Positions 15,811-20,232 of a stretch of DNA of 20,232 nt are shown one piece after another. This stretch comes from Kiritimatiellia bacterium. Its GTDB lineage: Bacteria > Verrucomicrobiota > Kiritimatiellia > UBA8416 > JABMPJ01. The DNA lies in the NCBI GenBank assembly GCA_029939545.1, contig JAOZSS010000022.1:1-20232 (forward strand), given 5' to 3'. The notes beneath the pieces are model-generated. The model was not told where the DNA came from. It saw nothing but the letters and a program-made list of their open reading frames with translations, and did not search any database. Every line of letters starts with the position of its first letter. Position 1 is the first letter of the stretch. Made by a program: the position numbers and the translations under genes.

Positions 15811-18420
15811 ATGATGCAAGGTCACTCCCGCTTGAGCACCGGATTGCCGGGACTTGACGATGTGTTCCAGGGCTTGAGAGATGGGGACAATCTCGTCTGG
15901 CAGGTGGATGCGGTGGAGCAGTATCGGCCCATGGCGCGTGCCTTCGCTGCGGAGTCCGTGCGGCGGGGTCGTCGGGTCGTCTATTTTCGTTTTGCGACGC
16001 ACGCGCCGTTACTCGAAGAGGCAGAGGGCCTCACCATTGCAACCCTGCAACCTTCTCTCGGGTTTGAGGTGTTTGTCTCCGAGATTCACGACGTGCTCAT
16101 CTCAGGAGGCCGAGAAACGGTCTGTGTTTTCGATTGCCTCTCCGAACTTGCGGCCGACTGGTGCAGCGATCGCATGTTGGGCAACTTCTACATGTTGATT
16201 TGCCCATATGTCTATGACCATGGCGGCGCCGCCTACTTTGCCTTGCTGCGTAACCGCCACTCTTTCCACGCAACCGATCCGGTGCGTCACACGACGCAGA
16301 TTCTGGTGGACCTGTACGATCATGACGGCCGGCTATACCTGCACCCTCAGAAGGTGCAGTATCGGTACACGAACACGATGTTCTCGTTGCATGTGAGCAC
16401 GGACGATGACTTTGTGCCGGTGACGGCGAGCGCCGAGATCGCCGCAGTGCTTGCCGATAGGCGATGGAATCGCCTCGACAGTGAGAGTTGGCGTCAGGGC
16501 TACTGGAGCAGCCTGTTCGCGCATGCGGAGGACGTTGCCGCCGCAGTGAAGCGGGGCGAAGATCCCGGGGCGGATGTTGACGCAACGAGACGCCAGCTAT
16601 GCCGAATGCTGATTGCTCGGTCCGGTCCGATGTTAGCCCTGGCCGAAGCTCACCTCAGCTTGGGGGACCTGCTGGCGACGCGCAGGCGGATGATCGGAAC
16701 CGGGCTGGTCGGCGGCAAATCGGTGGGGCTGATCCTGGCCCAGGCGGTGCTGCGCAAGGCCTCCCCGGACTGGGAGGCGATCCTCGAACCCCCCGACAGT
16801 TTTTTCATCGGTGCCGACGTTTTCTACACCTTCCTTGTTCAGAACGGGCTTTGGTGGATCAAACAGCGCCAGAAAGCTGCCGATAACTACCTCGACGGCT
16901 TGCCCCTGGCCCGTCACCAGATTCGGAACGGACAGTTTCCCGGCTACATCATGCAGCAGTTCGAGGATCTGCTGGGGCATTTCGGGCAGGCGCCTGTCAT
17001 CGTGCGGTCCAGCAGCCTGCTCGAAGACGATTTCGGCAGCTCGTTTGCCGGTAAAGCCGAGAGTGTGCTGTGCACAAACCGCGGCGCGCCGGAGCAGCGT
17101 CTGGAGGAGTTTGTGGCGGCAGTCCGGCGCGTCTATGCAAGCAACATGAGCGCCGCCTCACTCGAGTACCGGGCGGCACGTGGTTTGCTCGGTGAGGACG
17201 AACAAATGGCCATCCTCGTGCAGCGTGTATCAGGAACCACCTATGGACATCAGCACTTTCCACATGTGGCCGGCGTGGGGCTGTCTTTCAATCCATATGT
17301 TTGGGATAAACGCATCGACCCGAAAGCCGGCGTCTTGCGCATCGTCTTTGGACTTGGCACACGGGCCGTCAACCCGCACCCGGATGACTACACGCGCATC
17401 GCGGCACTGAACGAGCCGGACCTGGAGCTCTGCGAGACCAGCGATGACGGTTTACGACAAACCCAGCAATACGCGGACCTGCTGGACTTGGATTCGGGGC
17501 ATGTGACGAGTGCACGCTTTACGGATATCGTGCAGTCCAAGATCGACCTGCCGCGGCCCTTTGTCGCCACTCAGGATCGACACCTACAGCGCATGGCTCG
17601 CGAGAGGGGGCAAAGCGGAATATGCCCCTGGGTCGTTGATTTTGAGGGGCTGTTCCGAAAAACAGATTTTGTGGAACGTATGCGCCGCCTGCTTGCCACG
17701 CTGAGCACAGCCTATGAAAGCCCGGTGGATATCGAGTTCGCAGCGAGCATCAAGTCGGATGGCCACTACCGGATCAACCTGCTGCAATGTCGGCCCTTCC
17801 TGACGGAAGGCATGGGGCGTTCGAGTGTCGCGGCGGAAACCGTACCGCTCGATCAATGCATCCTGCGGTCTGCCGGGCCCGTAATCGGGCAGAGTCGTGA
17901 GAGTTCCATTGACCAGGTGATCTACGTGGTTCCCAAGACCTATGGGCAGTTGCCCGTCAAGGATCGCTACACAATCGCCCGCCTGATCGGAACCCTGATG
18001 AAACATAAACGACCCGAAGGCTGCCGGACGCTGTTGTTGGGCCCCGGACGATGGGGGACCGGCAGTCCCTCCCTTGGGGTCCCCACCACATTTGCTGAAC
18101 TCTGTGGGGCGGCCGCCATTGGCGAGATTGCCAGCATGCATGAAGGCCTGACCCCCGACCTCAGCCTCGGTAGCCACTTCTTTCACGAGCTGGTCGAAAT
18201 GGGTATCCTGTATCTGGCGATCTTCCCCGGTAGAGACGGACACAGCATGGATGAGTCATTCTTTGAGAAGGCGGACAATCGTCTTGTGGATCTCGCACCT
18301 GAGGCGACGCAGTGGACTTCAGTCGTCAAGGTGCTGGAGCCGGCCCGCTGTCAGCCTCCGCAGGAATGGCACCTTCTCGCGGACGCCACGCAACAGCTCG
18401 CACTCCTGCGCCGCCTATGA
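15811..18420 (+). CDS. Fusion of a degenerate KaiC/RecA-like domain with a PEP-synthase-type ATP-grasp domain
   Basis: This is an 869-residue protein of unknown role. Residues of about 1-200 look like a KaiC/RecA-type domain: STGLPGLDDVFQGLRDGDN matches the family entry, and ETVCVFDCLSEL (102-113) resembles Walker B. The Walker A loop is missing, replaced by LVWQVDAVEQYRP. Residues of about 290-650 form a PPDK_N/PEP-synthase ATP-grasp domain: GTGLVGGKSVGL (296-307), VIVRSSSLLEDDFGSSFAGK (396-415), MAILVQRV (466-473) and, near the end of the domain, VDIEFA with INLLQCRPF. The phospho-histidine and PEP-binding TIM-barrel domains of true PEP synthase or PPDK are absent, so it should not make PEP. 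A conserved tail has LLLGPGRWGTGSPSLG and SHFFHELVEMGILYL. AGGAGGTG lies 8 bases before ATG 15811; the in-frame GTG at 15802 is too close to it. carB ends 36 bp upstream. Confidence 0.82.
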   Translation: MMQGHSRLSTGLPGLDDVFQGLRDGDNLVWQVDAVEQYRPMARAFAAESVRRGRRVVYFRFATHAPLLEEAEGLTIATLQPSLGFEVFVSEIHDVLISGGRETVCVFDCLSELAADWCSDRMLGNFYMLICPYVYDHGGAAYFALLRNRHSFHATDPVRHTTQILVDLYDHDGRLYLHPQKVQYRYTNTMFSLHVSTDDDFVPVTASAEIAAVLADRRWNRLDSESWRQGYWSSLFAHAEDVAAAVKRGEDPGADVDATRRQLCRMLIARSGPMLALAEAHLSLGDLLATRRRMIGTGLVGGKSVGLILAQAVLRKASPDWEAILEPPDSFFIGADVFYTFLVQNGLWWIKQRQKAADNYLDGLPLARHQIRNGQFPGYIMQQFEDLLGHFGQAPVIVRSSSLLEDDFGSSFAGKAESVLCTNRGAPEQRLEEFVAAVRRVYASNMSAASLEYRAARGLLGEDEQMAILVQRVSGTTYGHQHFPHVAGVGLSFNPYVWDKRIDPKAGVLRIVFGLGTRAVNPHPDDYTRIAALNEPDLELCETSDDGLRQTQQYADLLDLDSGHVTSARFTDIVQSKIDLPRPFVATQDRHLQRMARERGQSGICPWVVDFEGLFRKTDFVERMRRLLATLSTAYESPVDIEFAASIKSDGHYRINLLQCRPFLTEGMGRSSVAAETVPLDQCILRSAGPVIGQSRESSIDQVIYVVPKTYGQLPVKDRYTIARLIGTLMKHKRPEGCRTLLLGPGRWGTGSPSLGVPTTFAELCGAAAIGEIASMHEGLTPDLSLGSHFFHELVEMGILYLAIFPGRDGHSMDESFFEKADNRLVDLAPEATQWTSVVKVLEPARCQPPQEWHLLADATQQLALLRRL

Positions 18421-18464
18421 GTTCGGATGTGGGCGGGAAACGGTGCTCGAAGCTCGACAGTGCA

Positions 18465-18484
18465 AAGAACTCCTGGAAGTTCTT
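18465..18484. other. Stem-loop between the ATP-grasp fusion gene and the DUF362 gene
   Basis: AAGAACT and AGTTCTT form a perfect 7-bp stem with a 6-base loop. No T tract follows, so it is not a standard terminator. It touches the -35 region of the predicted DUF362 promoter and could be an operator. Confidence 0.35.
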
Positions 18485-18485
18485 G

Positions 18486-18515
18486 TTGCTGGCCTGATAG
18501 CGCCTCGCCTACACT
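18486..18515 (+). promoter_or_regulatory. Candidate promoter giving a near-leaderless DUF362 transcript
   Basis: TTGCTG (18486-18491) and TACACT (18510-18515) are separated by 18 bp. The ATG at 18524 is only 8 bases after the -10, so transcription would begin at or next to the start codon. No Shine-Dalgarno sequence is visible before this ATG, which fits. Confidence 0.4.
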
Positions 18516-18523
18516 GAACACAT

Positions 18524-19735
18524 ATGGAAGCTCGTCAGTTATCCTCCTCTCCCTTCCTGGAGAATTGCGACAGGCCGCGTGTGGCGGTGGCTCGGAATAA
18601 GGATCCTTATGTGGCCACGTGCGACGTTCTGTCAGCTTTTGATCTGTCACCGGCTGCGGGCAAACGGGTCCTGGTGAAACCCAATGCCGGACGCGTGGCA
18701 GCGCCGGGTGATGGTGTCACGACGAATCCAGCAGTTGTGGGAGCCGTGATTGACGCGTTTGTTTCTGCGGGTGCAGACGTAGCCGTTGGAGAGAGCCCGA
18801 TCACCGGCGTGAAGACCCTGGAAGCGCTCGAAGCCACCGGAATCGCAGCGGTTGCGCGGGAGCGGGACTGTCCGCTGATCGATATGGACGCGCGTCCGCC
18901 GATCGATGTGGCGTTGCCCGAAGGCGAGGTGATTGACTCACTCAAAGTATGTCCCGAGGTGTTCGAGTATGATCTCGTGGTGTCGGTCCCCGTCATGAAG
19001 ATCCACATGCACACGGGTGTAACGTTGGCCGTGAAGAACATGAAGGGGTGCTTGTGGCGCCGCAGCAAGGTCGAGTTGCACATGTTGCCGCCACTGGAGG
19101 GACGCAACGACAAGCCGCTCAACATTGCGATTGCCGTCATGTCCCGGGCGCTGCGGCCGCACTTCTCCGTGGTCGACGGGACCATAGGTATGGAAGGCTT
19201 GGGGCCCAGCGCCGGAACGCCGCGCCGCTTTGATACGGTCGTGGCCGGGGCCGATGCATTTGCCGTCGATGCCGTGGCGTGTCGCCTGATGAACAGAAGC
19301 GCCCAAGATATCGGGCACTTGAGAAGTGGTGCGGAGCGCGGCTTGGGGATTATTGATTTGAAGCGTATTGATGTGACGCCCTCGCATTGGACCGAGTGGG
19401 CCGAATATTTTGAGGCCGCGCCTGCGAGTCTGTCATTCGAGTTCCCGAATGTGGAAGTGCTCGATGAGCAATCGTGCAGCGCCTGCCAGTCGACCCTGCT
19501 GCTCCTGCTTCAGCGGAACGGACCGGAGCTTCTCGAGTACTTTCCAAAGGATCATCCGCTGCGCATCGCGATTGGGAAAGGGCACGAGGATGTCCCCCTG
19601 GAGACCCTCTGCATCGGCAACTGCACGGCGCGGCACAAAGCGCGCGGCATCTTCGTCTCAGGCTGCCCCCCCGTCGGAAGCGCCATCCTCAAGCGGGTCA
19701 AAGCTATGCGTGAAGAGGCAAGCGGTGGGGCGTGA
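18524..19735 (+). CDS. DUF362 domain protein with C-terminal cysteine cluster
   Basis: This 403-residue protein has no known reaction. Residues of about 18-270 form the DUF362 domain: RVLVKPNAG (48-56), NPAVVGAVIDAF (68-79), VSVPVMKIHMHTGVTLAVKN (153-172) and VVDGTIGMEGLGP (216-228). The C-terminal part carries five cysteines in two groups, C318-x2-C321 and C363-x3-C367 with C381, in SCSACQ and CIGNCTARHKARGIFVSGC. That spacing could hold an Fe-S cluster or zinc. DUF362 proteins are often fused or linked to ferredoxins, so a redox role is possible. There is no signal peptide or membrane helix. The ATG has no ribosome-binding site, but the DUF362 homology begins soon after it, and internal starts would cut the domain. 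It lies 103 bp after the previous gene. Confidence 0.82.
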   Translation: MEARQLSSSPFLENCDRPRVAVARNKDPYVATCDVLSAFDLSPAAGKRVLVKPNAGRVAAPGDGVTTNPAVVGAVIDAFVSAGADVAVGESPITGVKTLEALEATGIAAVARERDCPLIDMDARPPIDVALPEGEVIDSLKVCPEVFEYDLVVSVPVMKIHMHTGVTLAVKNMKGCLWRRSKVELHMLPPLEGRNDKPLNIAIAVMSRALRPHFSVVDGTIGMEGLGPSAGTPRRFDTVVAGADAFAVDAVACRLMNRSAQDIGHLRSGAERGLGIIDLKRIDVTPSHWTEWAEYFEAAPASLSFEFPNVEVLDEQSCSACQSTLLLLLQRNGPELLEYFPKDHPLRIAIGKGHEDVPLETLCIGNCTARHKARGIFVSGCPPVGSAILKRVKAMREEASGGA

Positions 19736-19801
19736 CGCGACGTTGGTTGGACGGACAACGGCGCGCAAAGCGCTTGGTATCGTTCAGAAGTTGAGGCATG
19801 A

Positions 19802-19817
19802 GGTCAGCAAACTGACC
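19802..19817. other. Short stem-loop after the DUF362 gene
   Basis: GGTCAG-CAAA-CTGACC is a perfect 6-bp GC-rich stem with a 4-base loop, 66 bp after the DUF362 stop. No T tract follows, so it is at best a weak or rho-assisted terminator. The rest of 19736-19860 shows nothing I can identify. Confidence 0.3.
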
Positions 19818-19861
19818 CCTGGTTCGGAGCGACAGCGCAGAATTCACCATTGCATTGGGGT

Positions 19862-19886
19862 ATAGTACAGACTATCGGCGCGCCGA
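19862..19886. repeat. Two adjacent palindromes in front of the transposase remnant
   Basis: ATAGT-ACAG-ACTAT (19862-19875) runs directly into the perfect 12-bp palindrome TCGGCGCGCCGA (19875-19886). Dense inverted repeats next to a RAYT remnant may be decayed recognition structures of the element. Confidence 0.4.
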
Positions 19887-19925
19887 CGGTTGTTCAGAGA
19901 TGAGCAATGAGCGCTAGCCGAGGAC

Positions 19926-20180
19926 GTGGAGGCATTCCAACAGCGACGACGGAACTCGATGTTGAGAGCCATAGGGTCGCAGATGCTCTCAAAGTACGCG
20001 GGGCTGACTCAGCGGGAGATTGCCGGTCAACTGGGTATCAGCAGCGGCGCGTCCGTGGGACAACAACAGCAGAAACTCAGAGATGCGCTGCCGCATGATC
20101 GCAAACTGCGCAAACAGCTCTCGGCGATAGAGAGGCACCTGAATAGTGAGCGTGAGAGAAGCGTTAACCGTTACCTTTAG
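19926..20180 (+). pseudogene. C-terminal remnant of a REP-associated tyrosine transposase (RAYT, Y1/IS200-like)
   Basis: The 84-codon frame encodes only the C-terminal DnaA-like helix-turn-helix region that many RAYT proteins carry. Its core is MLSKYAGLTQREIAGQLGIS followed by SGASVGQQQQKLRDAL and LRKQLSAIERHL. The pattern YAGLTQREIA, then a Gly-Ala-x-Val turn and a final basic helix, is what I recognise. The HUH/tyrosine catalytic domain (about 200 residues) is absent: an in-frame TGA lies at 19908-19910, and the sequence further upstream shows no Y1 motifs in any frame. The GTG at 19926 is only the first possible start; the homologous segment may begin slightly earlier (from about 19911). 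No ribosome site is obvious. It could be expressed as a small DNA-binding protein, but a decayed fragment is more likely. Confidence 0.6.
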
Positions 20181-20232
20181 GGGTGTAACCGGTCTTCCGC
20201 TCCTGCCTGAGAGAGGAAAAACATAGAAAACA

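Noticed and set aside
19907..20098. 63-codon frame overlapping the transposase remnant
   Set aside because: It overlaps the frame that encodes the recognisable helix-turn-helix and has no pattern of its own.

Overview
This window looks like chromosomal DNA of a Gram-negative, fairly GC-rich bacterium: it encodes several predicted outer-membrane beta-barrels and periplasmic metal-binding proteins. The NikR operator type (GTGTTAC-N13-GTAACAC), DUF1846, DUF362 and a RAYT-type transposase remnant suggest a deltaproteobacterium-like or PVC/Kiritimatiellota-like anaerobe. That placement is inference. I saw no tRNA, rRNA, CRISPR array or intact mobile element.

Region A (1-3551, minus strand) is a high-affinity metal uptake locus, probably for zinc or manganese. 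In transcription order it holds a small His/Asp-rich exported protein (DUF2946-like), a 416-residue outer-membrane porin-like protein, a ZnuA/TroA-type periplasmic binding protein, and an ABC-3 permease cut by the window edge. The cognate ATPase is not in the window. Two palindromes sit in the gap before the porin gene.

Region B (3604-8394, minus strand) is a complete nickel locus: nikR, then an outer-membrane barrel, nikK (DUF4198), nikL, nikM, nikQ and nikO. Most genes are joined by 4-bp ATGA overlaps. A perfect NikR box lies in front of nikR, and a second, imperfect box with the same 13-bp spacing lies in front of the transporter operon, so both transcripts are probably nickel-repressed. 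The predicted mature N-termini of the barrel, NikK and NikL all begin with histidine, and NikM starts Met-His.

Region C (8439-10736, plus strand) is transcribed divergently from nikR from a good sigma-70-like promoter. It pairs a stand-alone PTS EIIA-type protein with a Na+/H+-type antiporter carrying C-terminal CBS domains.

Region D (10985-18420, plus strand) holds a DUF1846 protein, carB (carbamoyl-phosphate synthase large subunit) and a fusion of a P-loop-less KaiC/RecA-like domain to a PEP-synthase-type ATP-grasp domain. Region E (18486-19735) is a DUF362 protein with a C-terminal cysteine cluster; its best promoter predicts an almost leaderless mRNA. The window ends with an 84-codon remnant of a REP-associated tyrosine transposase. 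REP-like imperfect palindromes occur in the 3' ends of nikK and nikL, where they encode the protein tails.
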